Assembly (NCBI GenBank): GCA_963921425.1
Contig: OY992832.1
Coordinates: 26,811,489-26,875,488 of the forward strand
Reading direction: 5' to 3'
Origin: Dryas octopetala
Lineage: Eukaryota; Streptophyta; Magnoliopsida; Rosales; Rosaceae
DNA: 64,000 nucleotides
Positions 1-10,756 of this stretch are shown here, piece after piece. The notes under the pieces are model-generated. The model was not told where the DNA came from. It made no database searches and saw only the letters and a program-made list of their open reading frames with translations. The translations under genes were made by a program, and so were the position numbers. The first letter of the stretch is position 1, and the number at the start of each line of letters is the position of its first letter.

Positions 1-842
1 ATCTGTCCCTCCATGGTGTTTGGCACATCAGCTACCTCATACAACCCTCTCTTTGGTCCTCCTCTTGCACGATTGGAATCCCATTGTTGAGAACTCAAAG
101 AAAGCGACTCAAACAATTCTGTAGCCTCATCCTCCGTTTTAGACATAAACGCACCACCACATGCCGAATCCACCTTGGCTTGGTCTCTCTCCAACAATCC
201 CTGATAAAAACAACAAATCACATACCAAGGAGATAAGTTGTGGTGTGGGCAGCTAGTAAGTAACTCATTGAATCTGTCCCAAGTCTCATGGAATGGTTCG
301 TCCGCCTTTTGCACAAATCCAAGGATCTCCTTCCGAATCGAATTAGTCTTGGAAATGGAATAGAACTTGTTCAAAAACTTGCTCGAAAGATCATCCCATG
401 TCGAAATGGAACCACTGGGCAGCGAATACAACCACCTCTTTGCCTTGTCCTTAAGCGCAAAAGGGAACATCCTCAAACGGTACTGATCAGCATTCAGGCC
501 CCTCAATTGTGCGGCTTCACAAACCCCGGAAAACTCCTTCAAAAAGTGGATCGGATCCTCCCCATTCAGCCCATGGTAGCTCGGCAACAAATGAATCTGA
601 CCACTCTTGATTTCGAAATCAGTGGCTATGGTGGCATACCGAATGCATGATGGTTGAGTGGGCAGCGAAGGTGCTGAAAAATGGCTCAGGGGCTGCGGCA
701 CTATCTCATTTGCTTCAGCCATGTCGACACTCTCAGTCTCTTCACTACTCGAATCTGATGCACTAGGTTGCGGGCTGACTTGTGATGCACCTAAAGCTTC
801 GTTCTTGAGCCTCTCTAACCTAGCAACAAGATCAGGGTTCAT
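1..842 (-). CDS. Gag N-terminal part, type A Athila-like element (cut by window edge)
   Basis: This is the reverse-strand start of a Gag reading frame that closely matches the complete Gag at 50448-52586. The ATG lies at 842-840 and the frame appears open to base 1, covering about the first 280 residues. It includes the retrotransposon Gag region (a stretch ending in motifs such as FALKDKAKRW and CPHHNLSPWY), which forms the particle that packages element RNA. The leader (843-1001), PBS and LTR follow on the right, as expected for a minus-strand element. Family membership is certain; whether the rest of the gene is intact cannot be seen. Confidence 0.85.
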   Translation of the reverse strand, partial: MNPDLVARLERLKNEALGASQVSPQPSASDSSSEETESVDMAEANEIVPQPLSHFSAPSLPTQPSCIRYATIATDFEIKSGQIHLLPSYHGLNGEDPIHFLKEFSGVCEAAQLRGLNADQYRLRMFPFALKDKAKRWLYSLPSGSISTWDDLSSKFLNKFYSISKTNSIRKEILGFVQKADEPFHETWDRFNELLTSCPHHNLSPWYVICCFYQGLLERDQAKVDSACGGAFMSKTEDEATELFESLSLSSQQWDSNRARGGPKRGLYEVADVPNTMEGQ

Positions 843-1001
843 AAACACACCTAATTAAGAGAAAAACACACAATCAGTAGAAAGAATGCATATAAAGGCA
901 TGGCATTTATTAAAAACTAAAAATTAACAAAAACTGAAATCTAACTAATATAACCTAATTCTAATGACTAATTACACCAATTCATTGATATTAGACACCA
1001 T

Positions 1002-1019
1002 TCCCCGGCAACGGCGCCA
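1002..1019 (-). promoter_or_regulatory. Primer-binding site for tRNA-Asp
   Basis: Read on the minus strand, this 18-mer begins TGGCGCCGTTGCCGGGG and is the complement of the 3' end of plant tRNA-Asp(GUC) as I know it. It sits six bases inside the LTR end at 1026. Minus-strand DNA synthesis would start here. tRNA-Asp priming is typical of the Athila lineage. Confidence 0.9.
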
Positions 1020-1025
1020 AAAACT

Positions 1026-3548
1026 TGTTGATATGTTTTCTTAGAATAAAATAAACAATCACTTCATTCTAAGTTTACTCGCAAGTGCACGAATCGCATT
1101 AGTAGCAAAGCGTACAAGCACGAGGTCGATCCCACAGGGAATGGTTAATATACAACAAATCAGTGCAAATAATCAATAGAATAACTAATGGGGGGTTTTG
1201 AAAGATGGAAACACACGCACACATCACCACACGCACACACACCTTATTCTATCTTGCAATGTCAAGTTTTCGGTCTCAAATCAGATAAGCATGCAATAAC
1301 CATCCAAGGCTAATGACAGTTAATTTGAACACAACATATTAAAGTTTGACAGCTAAAAAGGTTTGGCTAGTTACTTTCTCGCCATTGTTCTCCTAATGCA
1401 TAAACTAAGAGCTTCTTGGGCCTTCCTTAGCTAGTTAACCTACATGTTCCCTAGTTCAAGCTAGGGCAGCTGTTACCCATGCAGGAGTCATTAAGTTTTA
1501 TGAGAACATCAAACATGCACAACATATAAGCTTTGACTATTTCCTTATAGAGGTCGCCCAACCCCACTACCAAGAATAATCCCTTATTCCCTTGTTACTT
1601 GTGGTTTAGTGTCTTTGACTATTTCACAGCTAAACCTAACGGATAAACTAGATGCAATTACCCTAAGGTGGCCAGTCAAAGGATGCAAACAACTAGTGAC
1701 GGGGGTTTTAATAGATAGTGGAAATTTAATATGTGCAAACATCAAACTAACAGACCAAGAGACGGATAAACGATTTGTTAAAGCATACGAATCCATTAAT
1801 CAACCTACGACTAACATGCAAGATAGAATAACTAACCTACATAATTAAATAAAACAAATAAAAGAAATAAAACAGCAGCAAGTAAACAAAGTCCCAATTC
1901 ATGATTGCAAAAGGAAATCAGAAACGCAACTTAAATGAACCTAGAAGCATAAACTAAACAACTACCTTAAAGTGCATCAATTAAATGAAATCAGAAACGC
2001 AAAATTAAAGAAACTAAAAGCATAAACCAATGGAAATCAGCAACATGAATTCAAAGCAATAAGAGGTAAATAACAAAATCAGATTGCAAGATTAAATAAC
2101 AACTAACTAAAATCAGAACCAAAACTATAAAATAAATAAAAAGACAACCAAATTAAACCAGCAATTTAATTTAATAAAATCAGTAACATGATCCAACAAT
2201 AGAAATTAAAAGGAAAAGGAAAACAAAAATCAGAGATGCAACAAGTGGGGGCTGCGGCAAGGAGGGAGAAGAAGGAAGCACCAGCACAAGCAATTGGCTC
2301 ACGGCAAGGTGAGCTTGGGCTTGTGGCAGCAGGTGATCCTCCCCTCTCAATGTCACGCCACCCTCTTCCTAAGTCCCTCTCTGAATTTGGCTCACCTTAC
2401 AAGAGAAATAATAGTTGAAGCTAAAAACCCTAAAACAGAAAAATAAACTAGGAGAGAGAAGAGAGAATTCGGCTGGAGGAGGGGAGAAAGAATCAATGCT
2501 AAAGTCTGAATAAGAGGGGGTTTAAATAGGAGAAGCTTTCCTTGAGAGCCAAGGAAAGCTAGTTGCGGCTGGCTAGGGTTTCTCTCCTAGTGCCTTGCGG
2601 CTTCAGCTAGGTCCAGCTGGACTAGGCCTTGGCGTGATGGGCTGCTCCCTTTTGGGCTTGAGTGGCTCACGCCTAGCCTAGCTAGGGTCCCTCCTTGGCG
2701 CATGGGCTGGTAGTCTTGGGCTTTGGGCTTGCATGTTGGGCTTCCATGTTGGGCTTCAGTAGCTTGCACAAGATGGGCTAGGGTTTCACTCCATGGGCTT
2801 CCATCTTGGGCTTGCGCATGGCCTCTTCCTTGCTAGGGTTTGCATGGCATGCATGCGCATGCATGGGCTGCCATCTTCCTCCTTGCGTGTGGCTTTTGGG
2901 CTGCTAGGGTTTGGGCCCATGCATGTGCATGCATGGCCCACTTGGTTCGGCATCCCTAGGGCCCATGGGCCCTCCACTTTTGACTTCCCATTTTGCCCCT
3001 CATTTCCATTTGAATTCAAATTCATTTCTTCCCTCTATTCATTTCCATGGATTTCCACCACCTTCTGGAAGCTTCTGGAACCTTGAAAAACATTTCCTGG
3101 TGCAACTAGGATTTCTTGGAAATGAGAGATTCCTTATCCGTTTCGACTTCTCGTAATGACCATATTGCCCCTGGGGTCTCCTAGTGTCACTAGGACTCCT
3201 TTCCCTAGTTGGGTTAGGTTTCCTAGTTCGACCAGGAATTCCTGTTTGAATCAGGATTTCACATTTCTGGCTCCGCAATGATGGTTCTGGACTTGATGTT
3301 TCCTAGTGTGACTAGGAATCCTCATTTGACTAGGATTTCTGCACTTTTCCTGATTTGACCAGGATTTCACTCGTTTTCCTGGTTTGACCAGGAATTGTCC
3401 CAAAATGGCTCCATTTGCTTCTTTTTCTCATTTCTGCTTCATTTGACCTGAAAACACAAAAACAAGACAAGAAACACAAAATAGCGAGTTCTAACACTCT
3501 AGGTTAAGGAATTAGTATCATAAAGTGATGCAAAATGCACACTCATCA
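1026..3548 (-). repeat. Type A LTR (5' LTR of the left-edge element)
   Basis: On the minus strand the LTR runs from TGATGAGTGTGCA at 3548 to the CAACA end at 1026, about 2.52 kb, against 2458 bp for the A1 LTRs. It shares the U3 palindrome cluster (about 3090-3400), the RY and AAACCCTA motifs, and the U5 motif TCGATCCC near 1127. Many small differences and indels separate it from A1, so it is an older copy. The base next to its outer end is 3549; the partner target duplication lies outside the window. Confidence 0.9.
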
Positions 3549-3990
3549 GGTAACAGCTGCCTTAGCTTAGAACTAGGGAACATGCAAGTTAACTGGCTAA
3601 GGAAGGCCCAAGAAGCTCTTAGTTTATGCACAGTAAGGGGAGTAATTGCTAAAAGTGACTAGCCAAACCTTTTAGTAGACGAACTTTATTATATGCATTA
3701 TCTTGAATTGCTTGGTTGTATTTCCATCAATTGGTGTGGATTCTGAATTCTTAGCATTGCAATTGTGTGTGTGTGTGTGTGTGTATGTGGTGTGTGTGAG
3801 TTTAACAATCTACAAACCCCCCCTGCCGTGTGTGTGTGTTTGGTGATTCTAATTGGTAAGTTGAATTGGTTTGATGTGTATTTACCTATTCCTCGTGGGA
3901 TCGACCTCGTACTTATACGCTATGCTTACATGAGCGATTCGTATACTTGCGAGCTACAACTTGGTATTCGTTTCTAAATTCCAAGTAAAA
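3549..3990 (+). repeat. 3' part of an Athila-like LTR, truncated
   Basis: This plus-strand piece starts inside an LTR (the GTAACAGCTGCCTTAGC block shared by all type A and D LTRs). It runs through a TG-rich microsatellite (about 3764-3799) and the U5 motif GGGATCGACCTCGT (about 3897) to a degenerate LTR end near 3975. No PBS follows; the sequence passes almost directly into reverse transcriptase coding sequence, so a deletion removed the PBS, gag and protease. The left side is cut by the type A LTR ending at 3548. Confidence 0.75.
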
Positions 3991-4014
3991 CAAGTTGTAC
4001 AAAAAGGAGCAACA

Positions 4015-5706
4015 CGTGTTTGTATTGACTATCGGAAGCTTAACACCGCAACAAGGAAGGATCATTTTCCTTTGCCATTTATTGACCAGATGTTGGAAAG
4101 GTTGGCTAGCCATAGTCACTATTGCTTTTTGGATGGGTATAGTGGGTACAATCAGATTGCTATTGCACCCGAGGATCAAGAGAAAACCACGTTCACATGT
4201 CCATTTGGTACGTTTGCTTATAGGAGGATGCCATTCTGATTGTGCAATGCGCCTGCAACATTTCAGAGATGCATGATGTCTATTTTCTCTGACATGGTGG
4301 AACGAATCATTGAGGTATTTATGGATGATTTTTCTGTTTTTGGTCCGTCTTTTGATGCATGTCTGGATAATTTGTCTTTAGTTCTGAAAAGATGTCAAGA
4401 AGCCAATCTAGTGCTTAATTGGGAGAAATGTCACTTCATGGTTCAACAGGGGATAGTATTGGGTCATGTGATTTCAAAGGAGGGCATACAAGTTGATAAG
4501 GCCAAGATTGATGTGATACAGAGATTGCCGCCTCCATCGAGTGTTAAGGAAGTAAGAAGTTTCCTAGGCCATGCTGGGTTTTATAGGAGGTTCATTAAGG
4601 ACTTTTCTAAGATTTCTAGGCCTTTGTGCACCTTATTACAAAAAGAGGTGAATTTCGAGTTTAATGAGGATTGCTTGGTTGCATTTAACAAGTTGAAGAA
4701 GCTACTCACTTCTGCCCCAATCATTAGGCCACCCAATTGGAACTTGCCGCTTGAGCTTATGTGTGATGCAAGTGACTATGCTGTTGGTGCTGTTTTGGGA
4801 CAAAGAGTTGATAAGCTGCCACATGTGATCTATTATGCAGGCAGGACTCTGAATGATGCGCAGTTGAACTATTCTACTACAGAAAAGGAGTTGCTTGCTG
4901 TGATCTTTGTCTTGGAGAAATTTAGAAGTTATTTGATTGGGTCTAAGATCACCATCTACACGGATCATGCCGCTCTCAAGTATCTGCTGAATAAGAAAGA
5001 TGCCAAGCCAAGGTTGATTAGATGGACTCTGTTGCTACAGGAATTTGATATTGAGATCAAGGATAAGAAAGGGTGTGAGAATGTGGTAGCAGACCATTTG
5101 AGTAGACTCGTCAATGAGGAACAGTCTGAAGAGGACACACTACCGTTACGAGAGTCATTCCCGGACGAGCAGCTTTTTGCCATCTTGACTACTCCATGGT
5201 ATGCTGACATAGCTAATTATTTAGCAAGTGGAGTGTTGCCCAATGACCTGACACACTACCAAAGGAAGAAGTTTTTGCATGACGTCAGACAATATGTGTG
5301 GGATGATCCTTATTTGTTCAAATATGGGTCAGATCAGTTAATAAGACGATGTGTACCGAAAATGGAGCAGAGGAATGTCATTGAGATGTGTCATTCTAAA
5401 GAATGTGGAGGCCATGGTGGAGGAACTAAGACCGCTTACAAGATTCTTCAAGTAGGTTTCTTTTGGCCCACTATTTTTCATGATTGTCGTCAGTTTTATC
5501 TCACATGTGACAGATGTCAGAAGATGGGAAATATTTATGCTCGTGATCAAATGCCACTGAACTTCATGTTGGAAGTCGAAATCTTTGATGTTTGGGGTAT
5601 AGATTTCATGGGACCATTTCCATCTTCTTTTGGATACGAGTACATTCTGGTGGGAGTTGATTATGTGTCTAAGTGGGTAGAAGCTGTCGCTTGTAGGACT
5701 AATGAT
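4015..5706 (+). pseudogene. Athila-type pol fragment (RT, RNase H, start of integrase)
   Basis: The fragment encodes reverse transcriptase (VCIDYRKLN near the start, catalytic FMDDF near 4320), RNase H ([12 protein letters not shown], then TDHAAL), the integrase HHCC zinc finger (HSKECGG to CDRCQK) and the first part of the integrase core including GIDFMG. A single in-frame TGA at 4237-4239 replaces the Gly codon of the conserved RMPFG motif. The coding sequence stops abruptly near 5706 at a TGC shared with satellite S1, before the second catalytic Asp of integrase. It lacks Gag, protease and the integrase C-terminus, so it is a dead fragment. Its closest relative in the window is the pol at 25841-29242. 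Confidence 0.9.
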
Positions 5707-5708
5707 GC

Positions 5709-6819
5709 ACCAAATGGTTCCCGGTTGGCAAGAAAGATATGGGAAAGCACTTTCTCATGTTAGGATTAGAGTTCTATATCTATTGAACCACATTTGGTGT
5801 TAAGAACGCACGAAAACGTCATTTCGGTGCATACTTGGTCCAATTTCCTCTAGATTGGCCCGAAACGTTCTCGGTTGGCAGGAAAGACATGGATGGGAAA
5901 GCACTTTCTCATGTTAGGATTAGTGTTCTAGACTTATTGGACGATTTTTGGTGTTACAAACGCACAAAATTATCATTTTGGTGCATACTTGGTCCAATTT
6001 CGTTCAAAATGCACCAAAAGTGTCGGTTGGTAAGAAAGACTTGGGGAAGCACTTTCTCAGGTTAGGATTAGTATTCTAGACTTATTGAAACACATTTAAT
6101 GTGAAGAACACACGAAACATCATTTCGATGCATACTTGGTCCAATTTCATCCTACTTGCACCAAAGTATTCATGGATGACAAGAAAGACATGTCGAAGAA
6201 CTTTCTCATGTTAGGATTAGTGTTTACGACTAATTGAACCACATTTGGAGTTAAGAACGCACGAAAACATCATTTCGGTGCATACTTGGTCTAATTTCGT
6301 CCAAATTTCATCAAAATGTTCCCGGTTGGCGAGAAAGACATGGGGAGGGAAGCACTTTCTCATCTTAAGAACTCACAAAAATGTCATTTCGGTGCAAACT
6401 TGGTGCATTTTCGTCCAAATTGCACGAAAACGTGACCGGTTAGGAAGAAAGACATGTCGAAGCACTACCTAATGTTAGGTTTAGCGTTCTATACCTATTG
6501 AACCACATTTGGTATTAAGAACGCACGAAAACATCATTTCGGCGCATATTGGTCAAATTTTGTTCTAATTACACCAAAACATTCCCGAAGGGCAAGAAAA
6601 ACATAGGGAAGCACTTTCTCATGTTAGGATTAGCGTTCTAGACCTACTGAATCACATTTGGTGTTACGAACGAACGAAAACGTCATTTCGGTGCATATTT
6701 GGTCTAATTTTGTCCTAATTGCACCAAAACATTAGCGGAGGGCATGAAAGACATTGGGAAGCACTTTCTCATGTTAGGATTAGCGTTCTAGACCTATTGA
6801 ATCACATTTGGTGTTAAGA
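5709..6819 (+). repeat. Satellite S1, about 150-bp tandem repeat, about eight units
   Basis: Copies of the landmark GCACTTTCTCATGTTAGGAT begin near 5747, 5901, 6049, 6198, 6352, 6462, 6611 and 6761. The steps are 154, 148, 149, 154, 110, 149 and 150 bp. The 110-bp unit carries an internal deletion of about 40 bp. Units diverge noticeably from each other. The same repeat occurs at 38146-38425 and as a 20-bp reversed scrap near 39222. The short reading frames here are incidental. Confidence 0.92.
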
Positions 6820-6904
6820 CAACCATGCATGCGCATACCATGCAATCCATGCACCAACCCTAGCAGCCCAAGAAGCCCAATGCGCCAAGTCCATGCATGC
6901 AGCC
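6820..6904 (+). repeat. Short shard of type A LTR interior
   Basis: The stretch is rich in CATGCATG, CCCTAGC and GCCCAA, like the middle of the type A U3 (compare 48421-48530). It lies between satellite S1 and an LTR start at 6905. It is too short to place more precisely. Confidence 0.5.
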
Positions 6905-7301
6905 TGATGAGTGTTCATTTTACGTTATTTTATGATACTAACTCCTTAACCTAGAGTGTTAGAACTCGATACTTTTGTGTCTGTTATCTTATTTTTATGT
7001 TTTTAGGTCGAATGAAGCATAAATAGGAAATATGAGCAACTAGAGCCATTTTGGGACATTTCCTGGTTAAACTAGGAAAAGAGGAGAAATTCTAGTCAAA
7101 TGAGGATTTCTAGTCACAAGAGAAAACATCAAGCCCAGAACCATCATTGTCAAGCCAGAAATGAGAAATCCTAATTGGAGAAGGAATTCCTAGTTGAACT
7201 AGGAAACCTAACCCTACTAGCGAAAGGACTCCTGATGAGACTAGGAATCACTAGGGGCAATATGGTCATTATGAGAAGTTGGAATGGACAAACAATCCTA
7301 C
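6905..7301 (+). repeat. Type A-like LTR start, about 400 bp, left arm of an inverted pair
   Basis: It begins TGATGAGTGTTCATTTTACG and follows the first 400 bp of the type A LTR, including the palindrome at 7060-7078 and the block GGCAATATGGTCATTATGAGAAG. It ends exactly where CACTACAAGAAAA begins. The opposite-strand copy at 7612-7986 covers the same LTR positions, so the two arms form an inverted repeat. Confidence 0.85.
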
Positions 7302-7609
7302 CACTACAAGAAAAACATATTTGGGCGACGAACCTATATTTGTTGCCCAAAGTAATTTTGGGCGACGAATAAGAACATTTGTCGCTCAATGTCATACAGA
7401 TTTAGGCGACGAACAAATCCGTCGCCCAAAGTGCCTTTGGGCGACGGATAACATGTTTCTCGCCTAAAGTTACTTTGGGAGACGAAATGATCTTGTCGCC
7501 TCAACCCACGCGCCAAAATATTAATTGAGAAATGCATTGGGCGAGGAATATGCATATTCTTCGCCCAAAGTACCTTTGGGCGAGAAAAACCTAAATTTGT
7601 CGCCCAAAC
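7302..7609 (+). mobile_element. One end of a CACTA-like (En/Spm) DNA transposon
   Basis: The segment starts CACTACAAGAAAAAC, the usual terminal sequence of plant CACTA transposons. It is filled with about a dozen half-sites of the type TTGGGCGACGAA and the reverse TTCGTCGCCCAA, alternating in orientation at short intervals. Such subterminal repeats bind the transposase in this superfamily. No matching TTTTCTTGTAGTG end, target duplication or transposase gene is present; the right side passes into an LTR near 7610. It is a trapped single end, about 300 bp. Confidence 0.7.
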
Positions 7610-7611
7610 CT

Positions 7612-7986
7612 AGGGTCTCCTAGTGTCATTAGGACTCCTTTCCCTAGTTGGGTTAGGTTTCCTAGTTCAACCAGGATTTCCTGTTCGAATCAGGATTTCA
7701 CATTTCTGGCTCCGCAATGATGGTTCTGGACTTGATGTTTCCTAGTGTGACTAGGATTCCTCATTCGACTAGGATTTCTGCACTTTTCCTGGTTTGACCA
7801 GGATTTCACTCGTTTTCCTGGTTTGACCAGGAAATGTCCTAAAATGGCTCAATTTGCTTCTTTTTTTCATTTCTGCTTCATTTGACCTGAAAATACAAAA
7901 ACAAGACAAGAAACACAAAATATCGAGTTCTAACACTCTAGGTTAAGGAATTAGTATCATAAAGTGATGCAAAATGCACACTCATC
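7612..7986 (-). repeat. Type A-like LTR start, right arm of the inverted pair
   Basis: On the minus strand this begins TGATGAGTGTGCA at 7986 and covers LTR positions 1 to about 375, including several U3 palindromes. It breaks off at the CACTA end. It is closer to the A0 and A1 LTRs than the arm at 6905-7301 is. The immediate left neighbour (CACTA) and right neighbour (a different LTR) show no target duplication. Confidence 0.85.
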
Positions 7987-9143
7987 ACACTAGCATACCA
8001 TTCACTTCACTATGGGTATTAACAATCAATAAGTAAACATGTTGACAAAGTTCGTCTACTAAAAGGTTTAGCTAGTCACTTTTAGCAATTACTCCCCTTA
8101 CTGTGCATAAACTAAGAGCTTCTTGGGCCTTCCTTAGCCAGTTAACTTACATGTTCCCTAGTTCTAAGCTAAGGCAGCTGTTACCCATGCAAGAGTCGTT
8201 ACGATATGTGAGAGTGACAAACACATAGCGCATAGCTTCAAATTAATGTACCCTATGTCCTCTATGATCTCTTTTCTCATGAATATTATCTTAGGATACC
8301 CACTTGTTGCCTATTGAAACTATCATCCTTTCGAGCTTGTTTAGTTTCACAACATAAATCTAGATGCATGCAACCTAAGGTGATCAGTCAAAGATGCAAA
8401 ACAAATAGAGTCAATTTAAACAGAGATCCAAGATTTGTCAACATATAAACAATCAAAATATTAATAATCCATAGTGAAAGTAAACAGCAATGCTAGGGCT
8501 TCATCCTAGCCCTAGCCCAATATTTAACTATGCATAATTAAATCCACAATTAAACAATGCATAATTAAAATAATGGAAATAAAAATGAAAGGAAGAGAGA
8601 TCAAGCCGGGGCAGCAAGGTGGAGGTGCGGCTGCAATGGTGTTGTGCAATGGGGCTGCTCGGCCTTGGGCTCCACGACAAGGAGGCTGAGGTGCTCGGCA
8701 AGGTAGCAGCAAGGTGGTGATGGCGTGGCTGCTGGAGGTGGCGCAACTTGGTGGTGGTGGCTGCGGCTTCACTTGATCCTCCTTCTTCAGTTCGGCACAA
8801 AATAAAAGAAAACACAATAGAAGGGGGCTGCTGGGGTTCGGCCACAAAAGAAAAGAAAGAAAAATAAAGGGAAGGGAGATGGTGGCTGCGGCACAAGAAA
8901 AATATGAGAGAGGATGGCTGCTAGGGTTGCGAAAATTAAAAGAGAAGAGAACAAAACTTCAGAACAGAACCCCTTTTCTGATTCTTAAAGATGTATTTAT
9001 AGAGGGGAGTGGGAGAGAAATCCTTGGGAGGCAAGGAGAAGAGAGGGTGCGGCAGCAGCTAGGGTTAGGAGAGGTATTGGGCTTGCGGCAAGGGCTTTAG
9101 CTTGGGCTTAAGTGACACACACCAGCCCTCTAGGGTTTCGCGC
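7987..9143 (-). repeat. Type D-like LTR fragment
   Basis: This matches the interior of the LTR at 61313-63612, from the CACTAGCATACCATTCACT block (compare 61624) through the AACATAAATCTAGATGCATGCAA-like region to the GCGGCAGCAGCTAGGGTT region. Both true LTR ends are missing. Reading frames of 107 and 122 codons here are low-complexity Pro/Ser-rich translations of LTR leader and I do not regard them as genes. Confidence 0.8.
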
Positions 9144-10756
9144 TGTTCGTTTTAAATTTAATACTCGCAGTGCACGAATCTATATATAATATAGATGGCA
9201 AGCAAGGTCGATCCCACGAGGACTATTGTTGATCTTTAAATGATAATCCGAGTGCTAAAAAGAAACAAGAAAACAAGACACGAGTGGCTGCCCAAGTTGT
9301 CACGCCTAGGGCAGCTGCTCACTTGAAATGAAACGCACGCACACACAAATTGGAGGGGGGTTTGTATGACTCGAGACAGCAAATTAAACCTACTTAAAGA
9401 CTAAGATACGCGACTAGCAAAGAGTATGAAACAGCAAGTTATCTTGTAAAAATAGATTGATAAATGATACTAGGACTCTAGGACTTTACCACTAGACCTC
9501 ATATTCAATGTCATGGTGCAATTTCTGAAACCTTTAATTCCTATTGATGAATGCATTCGCATATTCACCTATGGCATAGCATGAAATGCATGATTCCCCA
9601 ATTGTACAAACTAGTGCATGGCGTCTACCCTAGTTTGGTACCCTAAATGCAACCTAGGCATGGCATCTACCTAAGAACGCAGCAAGGTCCATTAACACAC
9701 AAATGAGATTATGAATACAAATAAAACCCTAAGGCATGGCGTCTACCTTAGGTGCTTTAGTATCGATTTCACACAATTAGAATTCAGCCAATTACTAAAT
9801 CCTAAGTTGTTTATCACTTGTATTAGGGGCTGATTGGTTGTCCTCACCCTAAATTGATTAAATTCTAGATGTAATAACCCTAGGTGATCAATCAAGGATT
9901 ATAAACACATAGAGAACAATGATAAAAGTGAAATCAAAATCATCAAATCCATGGAATTAGAGAAACAGCAACTACATCACCAATCCATTGAAAATTCGAC
10001 CTAGGGCTGAATCCTAGGCCCTAGAAAACGTGATTAGTTCATGCTAGAAAACAAGAACAGCCATGGAATCATATTTTTCATCTAACAATTACAAGAAAAG
10101 AAAAGAAGAAGAGAAAACATCCCAAAGGAAAAGCTCACGCCTCCAGCAGCCCCTCTCTCTCTATTTTCTGATTTTTTTCCAAGTGTGTGTACCTCCAAAA
10201 TGAGAGAAAGAGATGTATATATAAGGGTGTGCGGCAGCTACGGTTAGGAAGACTAGAGAATGCGGCAGCTAGGGTTAGGGTTAGGAGTGTGCGGCATGGG
10301 CTTGGCTTCTTGGGCTTAAGTGACTTGCGCAAGGTGTAGCTGACTTCTATGGGCTTGGTGTAGCTGATTTCCTCCCCATTGAGCCTCCAATAAATCAGGA
10401 ATTAAAATGAAATAAATAAAGGTAATATCAAATCTGATTTTTAGAGCCCAATTAGGAAAGGAGAGCCTTGCAAGGTGCGGCCAGCCCCTCTCTCTTAGCA
10501 CACACGCCACTTCCTATGTGGTTTGGGCTGGGCTTCCATTTCTTCATGCTCTTGGACCCTCTCTTGATCTTGGGCTTCCCTTTAAACATCAAATATTCAT
10601 TTAAGCTCAAAATGGGCTGATTTGCATCCATTTAATTCCTATGGGCTTTCCTCCTACAAAAGAGAAAAACACAAATAAATAACATAAAATATAGGGACTA
10701 AGTACTAAATACATGAAGATAGAGGGCCTAAAATGCAAACATTTAAGGACCCAACA
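9144..10756 (-). repeat. Type C LTR, 3' LTR of C1 (1613 bp)
   Basis: On the minus strand it starts TGTTGGGTCCTTAAATG and ends CGAACA. A TATA-like TTATATATA lies at 10216-10225 with leader sequence downstream. The U5 part holds TGGGATCGACCTTG near 9210 and GATTCGTGCACTGCGAG at the end. None of the CCTRGT palindromes of types A and D is seen here. Confidence 0.9.

Noticed and set aside
1002-1019. tRNA gene because of the tRNA-Asp 3' sequence
   Set aside because: Only the acceptor-end complement is present, at the standard PBS position next to the LTR; no anticodon or D arm exists.
1609-1848. 79-codon frame repeated in reverse at 49441-49680 and 56252-56491
   Set aside because: It lies inside the type A LTR and is repeated only because the LTR is. 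It has no family features and overlaps an equally long frame on the other strand.
3764-3799. TG microsatellite as a separate locus of interest
   Set aside because: It is the expected TG tract of this LTR type and is treated under the LTR features.
8524-8896. Overlapping 107- and 122-codon frames rich in Pro, Ser and Cys, with relatives at 31814-32347, 37550-37801 and 62158-62497
   Set aside because: They are translations of the same GC- and GCC-repeat leader part of type D LTRs. Starts, stops and frames are not kept between copies.
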